Source of the DNA: a virus
Direction: 5' to 3' (one strand)
Length of the DNA stretch: 35,836 bases
IMG/VR virus record: IMGVR_UViG_3300030116_002032
Coordinates: 1-35,836 of that record
Position numbers and translations under genes: made by a program
Notes under the pieces: generated by a model
Told to the model about the DNA's origin: nothing
Database searches by the model: none
The model's input: only the letters and a program-made list of their open reading frames with translations
Shown here: piece after piece, positions 1 to 6,930 of the stretch
Position numbering within the stretch: the stretch's first letter is position 1
How the letters are laid out: every line of letters begins with the position of its first letter

Positions 1-1040
1 CAGATTTTTCTGAAGTATATTATGGCACACAAAATGATGATACAAATTGGGGTAAAGGTAGCCGTTCTCACGATATTGGTTTTATGGATATGGTGAGTGA
101 ATCACAAACAAGCAAATATTTTGATGGGTATTTAGCAGATTTTTATTACATTAATGCACAGAATTTAACTGCTAGTGATTTTGGTGAGTTTAATGATAAC
201 GGAGTTTGGGTGCCAAAAAAATATACAGGAAGTTTTAATTCTGATAGTTTTAAATTAGAGTTTAAACAAACAGGCACAAGTGCAGATGCAAGTGGTATAG
301 GTGCAGATACAAGTGGAAGCGGAAATCATATGACTGTTGCTAATTTGGCTGCAACAGATATTACAACAGATACACCGACAAATAATTTTGCTACTTTAAA
401 TCCTTTAATGGCTGGGAGAGGTTCTACTTTATCAGAAGGTAATTGCAAAGTATCTGGTGAATCTGATAATAATTATGATGTTTCAACTTTTGGCTCTAGT
501 ATGAAATTTTATTTTGAATGGAAATTAGATGAAGCACATAGTGGAGGAAATGGAATAAAGTTAAGTGTGTTACATGAAAACGAATTAGCAAAAAATGATA
601 ACTACGGAAATTTTCAAACAAAATATGTCAAAACTTATACTAATTCAAATGATGGAAAATACCAAGATGGCAATGGACAAAATCCAACTGGAGGCGGAAG
701 TTTAACAAGGGCAACATCAGGAGATATAATTATGGTTGCTTGTGATGGAGGTAATGGCAAAGTTTGGTTTGGTGTTAATGGTACTTGGTTAAGTAGTGGT
801 GACCCAGCAAATGGAACAGGTGGATTTCATGGCTCTTGGAGTGCTTCAATGGAAACAGGAATTTATTTTGCTTGTTCTATTTATAGTGGAACAAATGGTG
901 CTGGACAAATTAATTTTGGTAATCCAAGTTTTGCTATTTCTAGTGGTAATTCAGATGGAAATGGGTATGGTAACTTTGAATATGCAGTTCCATCAGGGTT
1001 CTATGCATTATGTACTAAAAATTTAGCGGAGTTTGGATAA
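1..1040 (+). CDS. LamG/SPRY-like tail adhesin, 3' part (5' end lies at the window end)
   Basis: The frame is open from base 3, well before the first ATG at 84, so this is the 3' part of a gene. The first residues (DFSEVYYGTQ, then FDGYLADFYYINAQ) are the end of a concanavalin/LamG-like domain common in marine phage tail proteins. A second, SPRY-like domain follows, with a GDIIMVACDGGNGKVWFGVNG segment near the middle and the ending SGFYALCTKNLAEFG. It was probably receptor-binding or tail-decorating. The gene at 35432-35836 runs off the other window edge and holds the matching N-terminal half, so the two are almost certainly one gene of about 490 residues. The stop overlaps the next start as TAATG, which suggests translational coupling. 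Confidence 0.8.
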   Translation, partial: DFSEVYYGTQNDDTNWGKGSRSHDIGFMDMVSESQTSKYFDGYLADFYYINAQNLTASDFGEFNDNGVWVPKKYTGSFNSDSFKLEFKQTGTSADASGIGADTSGSGNHMTVANLAATDITTDTPTNNFATLNPLMAGRGSTLSEGNCKVSGESDNNYDVSTFGSSMKFYFEWKLDEAHSGGNGIKLSVLHENELAKNDNYGNFQTKYVKTYTNSNDGKYQDGNGQNPTGGGSLTRATSGDIIMVACDGGNGKVWFGVNGTWLSSGDPANGTGGFHGSWSASMETGIYFACSIYSGTNGAGQINFGNPSFAISSGNSDGNGYGNFEYAVPSGFYALCTKNLAEFG

Positions 1041-2107
1041 TGGCTTATACAACAATAGATAAACCGGCTGACTATTTTCAAGTTGTTGCTTGGACAGGTA
1101 ATGCTACAGATGATAGAGCAATTAATATTGATATGCAACCAGATATGGTTTGGTGGAAACATAGAACAAGTTCTAGTTATTGGCATTATGTAGTAGATTC
1201 ATCAAGAGGTATAGGAAAACAATTATATACAAATGGTGATGATACTGAAGGAACTCATACAGGTGGTCATGTTAAAAGTTATACATCTACAGGAATAACA
1301 ATAGATGATGACCAAGCTATAAATCATGGTAGTACAACTTATATTGGCTGGATGTGGAAAGCTAATGGTGGTTCAACAACATCTGGTGGAGGTACTGATT
1401 CTATTGCAACATCAACTTATCAAGCAAATACTACATCAAAATTTTCTATTGTTACTTATACCGGTGAATCTAGTGCTAAAACAGTTGCACATGGATTAGG
1501 TGTTAAACCAAATGCTATATTTGTTAAATGCCGACAAACTAAAGATTGGCATGTTTATTTTGATGGTGGTCAAGTATCAGACCCAGAAACAGATTATTTA
1601 CGATTTAATACAAACCTCGCACTTACAGATAATGATACATCATGGAATGATACAGCACCAACAACAAGTGTATTTACTATTGGCTCTGGAAGTGGTGGTG
1701 ATGCTAATGGAAATACAGATACTTTTGTAGCTTATTGTTTTGCTAATGTTCAAGGCTACAGTAAATTTGGTACTTACACAGGTAATGGTAATGCAGATGG
1801 AGCATTTGTTTATACAGGATTTAAACCTTCTTGGGTTATGCAAAAAAGAACAAATAGTGATACTGATGCTCATTGGCATATATTTGATATAAAAAGAGAT
1901 ACAAAAAATCCAAGAATAATAAGATTAGAAGGTAATAATAATTTTGCAGATTCAACAGGAGAAGGTGCTGATTTTTTATCTAATGGTTTTAAATGGAGAA
2001 GTAATGATGTTAGATATAATGGAAGTAGTGATACATATGTCTATATGGCATTTGCAGAAAACCCATTTGTATCTAGTGAGGGAGTACCATGCACAGCTGG
2101 AGGATAA
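1040..2107 (+). CDS. Three-repeat tail adhesin-like protein
   Basis: This 355-aa protein has no signal peptide or membrane segment and is rich in Gly, Ser, Thr and Asn, like a beta-rich phage surface protein. Three diverged repeats of one domain are visible. Each opens with a Pro-x-x-(V/I)-x-x-K-x-R type strand followed by a WH pair (near residues 34, 155 and 262). Each closes with an aromatic strand (YIGWMWKA, FVAYCFAN, YVYMAFAENPF). Proteins with this pattern are common next to LamG-type tail proteins in marine phages; I believe the family is DUF7483 but could not check. It is coupled to the preceding adhesin by TAATG. A role in host attachment is inferred from context. Confidence 0.7.
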   Translation: MAYTTIDKPADYFQVVAWTGNATDDRAINIDMQPDMVWWKHRTSSSYWHYVVDSSRGIGKQLYTNGDDTEGTHTGGHVKSYTSTGITIDDDQAINHGSTTYIGWMWKANGGSTTSGGGTDSIATSTYQANTTSKFSIVTYTGESSAKTVAHGLGVKPNAIFVKCRQTKDWHVYFDGGQVSDPETDYLRFNTNLALTDNDTSWNDTAPTTSVFTIGSGSGGDANGNTDTFVAYCFANVQGYSKFGTYTGNGNADGAFVYTGFKPSWVMQKRTNSDTDAHWHIFDIKRDTKNPRIIRLEGNNNFADSTGEGADFLSNGFKWRSNDVRYNGSSDTYVYMAFAENPFVSSEGVPCTAGG

Positions 2108-2178
2108 ATCCTAAATGCCCTGAATGTGGTTGTGATAATTGTATTTGTGATGAACAATGCGATTCTTGTGGAGCATAA
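2089..2178 (+). CDS. 29-aa cysteine-rich miniprotein
   Basis: This short ORF starts inside the last codons of the preceding gene and ends immediately before the next ATG at 2179. It has a good ribosome-binding site (gagggag, 4 bases before ATG). Seven of its 29 residues are cysteine, arranged CPECGC, CIC and C-x-x-CG, as in a zinc knuckle or a metallothionein-like metal binder. There is no signal peptide. It fills the only gap between two genes exactly, which supports it being real. Function is unknown; metal binding is inferred from the cysteine spacing alone. Confidence 0.6.
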   Translation: MHSWRINPKCPECGCDNCICDEQCDSCGA

Positions 2179-2574
2179 ATGCCATCAATTTCCGATAAAA
2201 CAGAAATAGGTTTACCAATAAAAAACCTAATTGGGTTAATTGGTGGAACAGCATTAGCAGTTTGGGCATACTTTGGCATTATTGAAAGATTAAATAATAT
2301 TGAAACACAAGGTAAATTAATGATTGTTGATGTAGAAAAAAATACTGAGTTTAGAATTAAGTGGCCTCGTGGTGAAATGGGTTCATTACCAGCAGATGCT
2401 CAACAAGATATGTTGATTGAATTTATTTCTACACAAATTGAAGCAATGCAAGAAGAAATGGAGGGTATGATGAGCAATACCGTAAATATAAAAAGGGCAC
2501 AACAGGATATTGAAAAATTAATTACAACGACAGAAAAACTAGAGGACAAGGTAAGAGCAAATGGAAGTCATTAG
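2179..2574 (+). CDS. Membrane-anchored coiled-coil protein
   Basis: The 131-aa protein has one clear membrane segment near residues 17-35 (LIGLIGGTALAVWAYFGII). The C-terminal half is charged and helical (IEAMQEEMEGMM through EKLEDKV) and likely forms a coiled coil. The layout, with a short N-terminal tail, one TM helix and a long soluble helix, fits a small lysis-cassette or virion membrane protein, and it lies upstream of the spanin-like, endolysin and holin genes. It is not recognised as a named family. The start is adjacent to the stop of the Cys-rich miniprotein, and the end overlaps the next gene. Confidence 0.6.
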   Translation: MPSISDKTEIGLPIKNLIGLIGGTALAVWAYFGIIERLNNIETQGKLMIVDVEKNTEFRIKWPRGEMGSLPADAQQDMLIEFISTQIEAMQEEMEGMMSNTVNIKRAQQDIEKLITTTEKLEDKVRANGSH

Positions 2575-2872
2575 TATAATAGTTATGTTTTTATTTGGTA
2601 ATATGAATGACCAAGAACATCAAATGACACAATATATTCCTATGGAGTCATTATCTACTTGCATGAAAGAAGTAAGGTTATTAAAAAAGAAGTCAACTGA
2701 TTATAGTAAAGATGCTTTTTGTGGTCCAGCTATTGTAGAAATAGAAAATGGTGAAGTAATTAAATTATATAATGAAATACCAGATAATGCTAAATTAGTT
2801 AAAAAAGATATTAGCAAAGAAGCATTTGAAAGATGGTCGTTGAAAGCAAAAGAAAAATGGAAAAAAGATTAA
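2561..2872 (+). CDS. Hypothetical protein with hydrophobic N-terminus
   Basis: This 103-aa protein begins with a short hydrophobic stretch (ISIIVMFLFG) that could be a signal or anchor sequence, followed by a soluble region with two cysteines (near residues 33 and 54) and a Lys-rich C-terminus. It overlaps the preceding gene by 14 bases. Phages often have small secreted proteins of this shape in the lysis cassette, but I do not recognise the family. Confidence 0.55.
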   Translation: MEVISIIVMFLFGNMNDQEHQMTQYIPMESLSTCMKEVRLLKKKSTDYSKDAFCGPAIVEIENGEVIKLYNEIPDNAKLVKKDISKEAFERWSLKAKEKWKKD

Positions 2873-3075
2873 TTATGTTTGGATATGCAATGTTATTGGC
2901 TAGCAGTATGTATGGCTGTGGCATTTATGAGGGTATGTCTATGAAACCTCATAAAACAACAGTTTCAACTAATACAACTATGAGTAATGTTGATAAAGCT
3001 AATGATGATAAAGACCAAGAAAAAGAATCATTTGGCTTAACAGTAAAACAAGAATTTGTATGGCAAGATAAATGA
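2857..3075 (+). CDS. Small lipoprotein, candidate outer-membrane spanin
   Basis: The N-terminus is basic (MEKRL), followed by a hydrophobic core and a lipobox-like ASSMYGC, so the Cys near residue 21 would be lipidated. The mature part is short and polar (Lys, Asp, Thr). An open frame extends upstream to 2833, and a second possible start lies at 2875, just after the preceding stop. I chose 2857 because it gives a normal basic signal-peptide start. It is followed directly by a TM plus coiled-coil protein, so the pair resembles an o-spanin and i-spanin in reversed order. The spanin role is inferred from architecture and location near endolysin and holin genes. Confidence 0.5.
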   Translation: MEKRLIMFGYAMLLASSMYGCGIYEGMSMKPHKTTVSTNTTMSNVDKANDDKDQEKESFGLTVKQEFVWQDK

Positions 3076-3386
3076 AAGATATGAAATTAAATTATGCTTT
3101 ATTATTTGCTGTCTTATTACAAGCAATAGGTTTAATTTGGTATGTGTCAAAAATGGATTCAAAAATAAATATTTTGTATGATAAATTTGAAAAAGAAAAT
3201 GAAGCATCTGTTGTAGAAAACCAAGTTAAAATGAAATTAGATTTAGCTAATTTAATGGAAGATGTAAAAGCTATTAAAAAAGAACTTAAAAAATCACGGA
3301 ACAAAGATAAAGAGATAATGGAACAACACAATCAAATATTTGAATTACTACAAAATAATTCTAATACTAGCGATTATAATTATTAA
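3072..3386 (+). CDS. TM plus coiled-coil protein, candidate inner-membrane spanin
   Basis: The 104-aa protein has one N-terminal TM segment near residues 7-25 (LLFAVLLQAIGLIWYV). A long heptad-like helix follows, rich in Lys, Glu and Leu (MKLDLANLMEDVKAIKKELKK), and a polar tail ends it. That is the i-spanin layout. Its start overlaps the stop of the lipoprotein gene (ATGA). The pair is upstream of the SleB-like endolysin and the holin. Membrane topology is seen in the sequence; the spanin role is inferred. Confidence 0.5.
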   Translation: MKDMKLNYALLFAVLLQAIGLIWYVSKMDSKINILYDKFEKENEASVVENQVKMKLDLANLMEDVKAIKKELKKSRNKDKEIMEQHNQIFELLQNNSNTSDYNY

Positions 3387-3397
3387 AAAGAAAAAGA

Positions 3398-3628
3398 ATG
3401 ACTAAGATATGGTTAATGCTTATGTTATTATCATCACCTAATTTACCATCAGTAAAATATAATGTTTATTTATACCAAACTGAAGATGAATGTGTAAATG
3501 CTCAAGCAGATTTTATGAATCATTATGAAAAAAAATCTGATGATTATAAAAGAATTACTGTAGTAGATACACATTGTATAGAATTTGAATCTTTTCCTAT
3601 ACCTAGATTTAATCCTTTAGGAACATAG
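3398..3628 (+). CDS. Small secreted hypothetical protein
   Basis: The 76-aa protein starts with a short signal-like hydrophobic segment (IWLMLMLLSS). Two cysteines remain in the soluble part (DECVNAQ and DTHCIEF) and could form a disulfide in the periplasm. The leader AAAAAGAAAAAGA upstream gives only a weak ribosome-binding site. It is not recognised; it sits in the lysis cassette. Confidence 0.5.
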   Translation: MTKIWLMLMLLSSPNLPSVKYNVYLYQTEDECVNAQADFMNHYEKKSDDYKRITVVDTHCIEFESFPIPRFNPLGT

Positions 3629-3659
3629 ACAAATCAAATTACTATTGTTATAATCTTAT

Positions 3660-3869
3660 ATGGCTTGGCGTTATAAGATATATAATGGAGATAGAATAAC
3701 TGATGAAGGTACTTCTAGTACTAAACCAAGTGTTCATATGGAACCTCACCCTAATTGGATAGTAAATAAAAATGAAAAAGGTGATGTCCTTTCCATAGAA
3801 TATCAGCCACCAAAAATTAAAATAATATACGAAGAAATAATACATACAATTAAGGAGGATTTAGTATGA
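3660..3869 (+). CDS. Hypothetical 69-aa protein
   Basis: A short soluble protein beginning MAWRYKIYNG with an acidic and Ile-rich C-terminus. There is no TM segment or recognisable motif. No clear Shine-Dalgarno site precedes the ATG. The stop overlaps the endolysin start as ATGA, so the frame is probably translated and coupled to the endolysin. Confidence 0.45.
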   Translation: MAWRYKIYNGDRITDEGTSSTKPSVHMEPHPNWIVNKNEKGDVLSIEYQPPKIKIIYEEIIHTIKEDLV

Positions 3870-4270
3870 TAGATAAAGAAGCTATAGATATTATGGCAAA
3901 GACTTTATATGGTGAAGCAAGAGGAGAAGGTGAAGAAGGTATAATAGCAGTAGGTAATGTTATTAAGAATAGAGTTAAAAAGAAAACTTGGTATGGTAAA
4001 ACTATAAAAGATGTTTGCCTTAAAGCATGGCAATTTAGTTGCTGGAATCATAATGACCCAAATTTTAAAACTATCTCATCACTCGACAAACGGAATAAAA
4101 CATTTGCTAAGCTATTGAAAACTGCTGAGCAAATTTTAAACAATGAATTTAAAGATAATACTAAAGGTTCAACACATTACCATACTTCAAGTATTAAACC
4201 GAAATGGTCCAAAGGTTTGACACCTGTCGTAACTATTGGTAATCATCTTTTCTATAATAATGTGAGGTAA
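3866..4270 (+). CDS. Cell wall hydrolase, SleB-type endolysin
   Basis: The 134-aa protein matches the cell wall hydrolase SleB family (Hydrolase_2): LYGEARGEGEEGIIAVGNV with the catalytic Glu region at residues 14-22, then IKNRVKK and the FSCWN motif near residue 52. Such enzymes cut peptidoglycan and serve as phage endolysins. There is no signal peptide, so export would depend on the adjacent three-TM holin. A strong AAGGAGG lies 8 bases before ATG. Confidence 0.85.
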   Translation: MIDKEAIDIMAKTLYGEARGEGEEGIIAVGNVIKNRVKKKTWYGKTIKDVCLKAWQFSCWNHNDPNFKTISSLDKRNKTFAKLLKTAEQILNNEFKDNTKGSTHYHTSSIKPKWSKGLTPVVTIGNHLFYNNVR

Positions 4271-4272
4271 GT

Positions 4273-4698
4273 ATGCTTGGTTTATTAGGTGGTTTAATAG
4301 GTGGTGGTAAGATTAGCAAGTCTATCTTATCTACTGGTTTAAAAGTAGTAGATGAACTCTACGAATCAGATGAAGAAAAAAAGATAGCACAGCGAACACT
4401 AGCTGAGATAGATGCAAAGCTAAAAGAAAAACAGATAGAAGTAAATATAGCTGAAGCTAAACATAAAAGTTTATTTGTTGCTGGTTGGCGTCCATTTATA
4501 GGTTGGATATCTGCAAGTGCTTTAGCTTTTAATTTTATCGTAGCTCCTTGTATGGAATGGTATATAGCTTTTGCTAAACTAGATATTACATTACCTAATA
4601 TTTCTTTAAATGAATTATATCCAATTATTCTTGGTATGCTCGGTTTAGGATTTGCTCGTTCCTACGAAAAAACCAAGAAAGTAGATGACAGGCATTAA
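4273..4698 (+). CDS. Holin of the three-TM (GTA-type) family
   Basis: The 141-aa protein begins with a Gly-rich hydrophobic segment (LGLLGGLIGGG), continues with a charged helix (KKIAQRTLAEIDAKLKEKQ), then FVAGWRPFIGWISASALAFN and a C-terminal hydrophobic segment (YPIILGMLGLGFARSYEK). The GWRPFIGW motif and R-S-x-E-K ending are typical of the GTA_holin_3TM family. It follows the endolysin gene directly and would permeabilise the inner membrane at lysis. Its stop overlaps the next start. Confidence 0.8.
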   Translation: MLGLLGGLIGGGKISKSILSTGLKVVDELYESDEEKKIAQRTLAEIDAKLKEKQIEVNIAEAKHKSLFVAGWRPFIGWISASALAFNFIVAPCMEWYIAFAKLDITLPNISLNELYPIILGMLGLGFARSYEKTKKVDDRH

Positions 4699-5104
4699 TA
4701 AAAAAGTTGCTCTAGTTATAGGTGATAGCCATGATTCTCCTAAGATTAGTAAGGAAAGGTTTTATTGGATTGGTAGACACGCTGCTTTTCTTAAACCTGA
4801 TATTCTTATTCATATTGGAGATTTGTCTTCTTTGGATTCTCTTTGCCATTTCATTCCTGACGATACTTATACAGCCAAAGTTACTAAACCTTTATATGAA
4901 GAAGATATGCTTAGCTTACAGGAGGCATTGTTTGAGTTGGACAAAGGGTTGGGCGATTATAATGTTAAGAAGGTTTTATTAGAAGGCAATCACGAATATA
5001 GATTACATAAATACGCAGATAAAAATCCACCAGTTTTTGGTATGCTTCAAAAGAAATTCTATGAAGTTATGGAATCATTCAACTGGGAGCATATAAATGA
5101 GTAA
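4685..5104 (+). CDS. Metallophosphoesterase, N-terminal half
   Basis: The 139-aa ORF holds the first three metal-binding motifs of a calcineurin-like phosphoesterase: VIGDSHD near residue 12, HIGDLSS near residue 42 and LLEGNHEYR near residue 99. It ends EHINE-stop before the usual GHxH motif, which is found in the next ORF in another frame. The two ORFs together (about 262 aa) equal one normal family member. The substrate is unknown. Coupling through ATGAGTAA and an upstream GGGAG suggests the second half can be translated separately. Confidence 0.75.
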   Translation: MTGINKKVALVIGDSHDSPKISKERFYWIGRHAAFLKPDILIHIGDLSSLDSLCHFIPDDTYTAKVTKPLYEEDMLSLQEALFELDKGLGDYNVKKVLLEGNHEYRLHKYADKNPPVFGMLQKKFYEVMESFNWEHINE

Positions 5105-5468
5105 GATGTATAATTTTCATGGCGTAAATTTTACTCATGTTCCAATAAATGCTATGGGTAAAGCGTATGGTGGTGTTAATGCAGAAAGAAAGATAGCTAC
5201 TGAAACACAAGCTGATTTAGTCTTTGGACATTCTCATAGATTTCAAGATGTAAGAGTGCCAGTCTTAGGTTCACCATTAGCTTACAGGAGAGTAGTTAAT
5301 GTTGGTTCTTCTATGCCACATGGTCACATAGAAGAATATGCTAAACATAATTTATCAGGTTGGACTTGGCAAATTACTGAGATTCGTATATGGGATAATC
5401 ATATACAAGAAGTCAATTCGATTTCTATGCAAACACTTGAACAACTTTATAAAAGGAGGAAGAAGTGA
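5097..5468 (+). CDS. Metallophosphoesterase, C-terminal half
   Basis: The 123-aa ORF begins by overlapping the stop of the N-terminal half and continues the same fold: FTHVPINAMGKAYGG, then the final metal-binding motif LVFGHSHRFQD near residue 45, and VNVGSSMPHG near residue 70. It has its own ribosome-binding site (GGGAG, 7 bases before ATG). Either the enzyme works as two chains or the gene carries a frameshift. Confidence 0.7.
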   Translation: MSKMYNFHGVNFTHVPINAMGKAYGGVNAERKIATETQADLVFGHSHRFQDVRVPVLGSPLAYRRVVNVGSSMPHGHIEEYAKHNLSGWTWQITEIRIWDNHIQEVNSISMQTLEQLYKRRKK

Positions 5469-5581
5469 TATTTAACTGGAAGTTTATAAATAATAAATCT
5501 AAAAATAAATGGGTATGGCTTGGTATTTATTATTCAACTATTAAAGACCAACATAATTTTAAAGATGTATTATCCTATTAA
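5465..5581 (+). CDS. 38-aa hypothetical protein, GTG start
   Basis: A GTG codon overlapping the stop of the phosphoesterase C-terminal half is preceded by a very strong AAAGGAGGAAGAA site. It opens a 38-codon frame with many Lys, Asn, Tyr and Trp residues (MIFNWKFINNKSKNKWVWLG). The strong ribosome-binding site lacks any other start nearby, so it most likely serves this frame. Function is unknown. Confidence 0.5.
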   Translation: MIFNWKFINNKSKNKWVWLGIYYSTIKDQHNFKDVLSY

Positions 5582-6149
5582 ACCTAGAGGTAATCGTAGG
5601 GTTATCAATACTTATGTATTCCATCAATCATTTAATGATAAACAAATTAATAGAATTAAAACTTTATTAGGTGATAAGTGGAATAAAGCTGAAATAGAAA
5701 CTGGTGATTCAGGTCGTTATAAATCTGATATAAGAATCAATGAAGAACAGACATTAATACCTGATAAAGATGGATTTCCATATACACAAATCTCTAATGT
5801 AGTAGCTGAACTTAATAGAGATTGGTGGAACTTTGATGTTACTGGTTTTAATTTTTTAACTGACCACCCATCAGTATTTAAATACAATGTTGGTGGTAAG
5901 TTTGATTGGCATTATGATTTTACTCATAGTGAACCAACTAGAAAACTTGGTTTTACATTACAACTTTCTAATTCATCTGAATATGAAGGTGGTAATTTAG
6001 AATTTTTTGGACATGAATTTGATGAAAAAAGTAGAGAGAAAGGAACTTTAATTTTATTTCCTAGTTACTCATGGCATAGAGTAACAGAAATAACTAAAGG
6101 AACTAGACTAGCTATGGTTGGTTGGGTTCATGGTCCAAGCTTTCAATAA
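5565..6149 (+). CDS. 2OG-Fe(II) oxygenase (prolyl 4-hydroxylase-like)
   Basis: The protein (194 aa from this start) has the Fe(II) and 2-oxoglutarate signature: the HxD pair in FDWHYDFTH, the distal His in YSWHRVTEI, and the following Arg in KGTRLAMVGWVHG that would bind 2-oxoglutarate. These enzymes are frequent in marine cyanophages and pelagiphages; their substrates are mostly unknown. The frame is open to an ATG at 5520, but that extension is hydrophobic and overlaps the 38-aa gene fully. I therefore prefer the ATG at 5565 (MYYPIKPRG). The 3' end converges with and overlaps the minus-strand DUF3310 gene by 38 bases. Confidence 0.85.
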   Translation: MYYPIKPRGNRRVINTYVFHQSFNDKQINRIKTLLGDKWNKAEIETGDSGRYKSDIRINEEQTLIPDKDGFPYTQISNVVAELNRDWWNFDVTGFNFLTDHPSVFKYNVGGKFDWHYDFTHSEPTRKLGFTLQLSNSSEYEGGNLEFFGHEFDEKSREKGTLILFPSYSWHRVTEITKGTRLAMVGWVHGPSFQ

Positions 6150-6330
6150 GCATATCTATTATATGCTTAGCTTTTTCTAAGTCTTCTTTTCTATTTCCCT
6201 TCTGTCGTAGGAGATATTGTATTATATCTCCTTCGGCTTTAGGTATTTTATTAGCTATAAAGAACTCCATTGGCTGTATTTTCCACCCTAAATAGTGGCT
6301 ACCACCTATTTGTTTATCAAAACTACCCAT
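6112..6330 (-). CDS. DUF3310-family protein
   Basis: The 72-aa protein has the family pattern: GGSHYLGWKIQPMEFFIANK, then EGDIIQYLLRQKGN, and EDLEKAKHIIDMLIE. This short domain is common in phages and is sometimes annotated as a nucleotide kinase-like domain without firm evidence. It is the last gene of the minus-strand block and converges with the oxygenase gene. The start is preceded by GGAGG; a second, stronger AGGAGG lies just upstream in front of a four-codon frame (see 6331-6342). Confidence 0.85.
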   Translation of the reverse strand: MGSFDKQIGGSHYLGWKIQPMEFFIANKIPKAEGDIIQYLLRQKGNRKEDLEKAKHIIDMLIESLDHEPNQP

Positions 6331-6342
6331 TTAAACCTCCAT
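6331..6342 (-). other. Four-codon mini-ORF before the DUF3310 start
   Basis: Read on the minus strand, AGGAGG is followed by ATG GAG GTT TAA and then at once by the ATG of the DUF3310 gene. The mini-ORF encodes Met-Glu-Val and itself contains the GGAGG that serves the following start. It may be chance, or it may act as a translational leader that loads ribosomes next to the real start. Confidence 0.3.
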
Positions 6343-6375
6343 ATTTGCCTCCTGAGAGGGTTTTTCTTATTAAGT

Positions 6376-6420
6376 AGGGTAGCAGTAGGTACGGAGAAGG
6401 AAACCTACTGTCGCTACCCT
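6376..6420. terminator. Strong hairpin between convergent blocks, likely plus-strand terminator
   Basis: The arm agggtagc-agtaggt (6376-6390) pairs with acctact (6403-6409) and gctaccct (6413-6420), with a 3-base bulge and a 12-base loop, acggagaaggaa. On the plus strand it is followed by TTTT, so it can terminate the late transcript coming from 1-6149. On the minus strand there is no T tail, and it would be an intergenic hairpin upstream of the DUF3310 gene. Confidence 0.6.
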
Positions 6421-6423
6421 TTT

Positions 6424-6443
6424 ACTTGCTCAAGGAAACAAGT
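6424..6443. repeat. Small hairpin with AAGGAAA loop
   Basis: acttg (6424-6428) pairs with caagt (6439-6443) around the loop ctcaaggaaa. It directly follows the larger hairpin and has the same purine-rich loop motif seen in the other intergenic hairpins of this genome. The stem is only five pairs, so it is weak on its own. Confidence 0.3.
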
Positions 6444-6475
6444 ATTTATATACTTATTTCCTGAATACTGATTTG

Positions 6476-6676
6476 TCAAAACTTTCCATTATAACATCTA
6501 ATGCAATAGTGTGTTCCTTCATCTTTATAATACCCATAATTTGGTGAAAAATAATTAATCATTAAATCTGTATGATATTTTTTTGCACATTGATTACAAG
6601 TATAAAACTTATTCTTATCCCATCTTTTAACAGGTTTATTAACATTAGGTTTTAGTTCTATTACTTTTGCTTTCAT
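6476..6676 (-). CDS. Small zinc-ribbon protein
   Basis: The 66-aa protein has two Cys pairs, YTCNQCAKKY near residues 27-30 and YCIRCYNGKF at the C-terminus, a typical four-Cys zinc ribbon. The N-terminus is basic (KPVKRWDKNK). It probably binds nucleic acid or a protein partner; function is unknown. Its start adjoins the stop of the next gene upstream. Confidence 0.65.
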   Translation of the reverse strand: MKAKVIELKPNVNKPVKRWDKNKFYTCNQCAKKYHTDLMINYFSPNYGYYKDEGTHYCIRCYNGKF

Positions 6677-6889
6677 TTATGAAGTTTCTCCTATTTCTAA
6701 ATCATATACTATATTAGAATTATTAATAGCTTCTTGAATTTTAGTAGTTATATCTACAGTTTTACATAATGCTTCTGTAGTATTTCCCCATTGATTCCAA
6801 TAACCTTCTTCTGTACTACAATTAAATTTTACTCTACTTCTTTTGCTATCATTTAATTCAATATAACCTTCAACATATATTTTAGTCAT
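6677..6889 (-). CDS. Hypothetical 70-aa protein
   Basis: A soluble protein (MTKIYVEGYIELNDSKRSRV) with no recognisable motif. GAGGAGA lies just before the ATG. It is tightly packed with the zinc-ribbon gene, which supports it being translated as part of the minus-strand operon. Confidence 0.6.
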   Translation of the reverse strand: MTKIYVEGYIELNDSKRSRVKFNCSTEEGYWNQWGNTTEALCKTVDITTKIQEAINNSNIVYDLEIGETS

Positions 6890-6930
6890 ATCTTCTCCTC
6901 CATATGTGAGATACTCTTTCCCACAATAAT

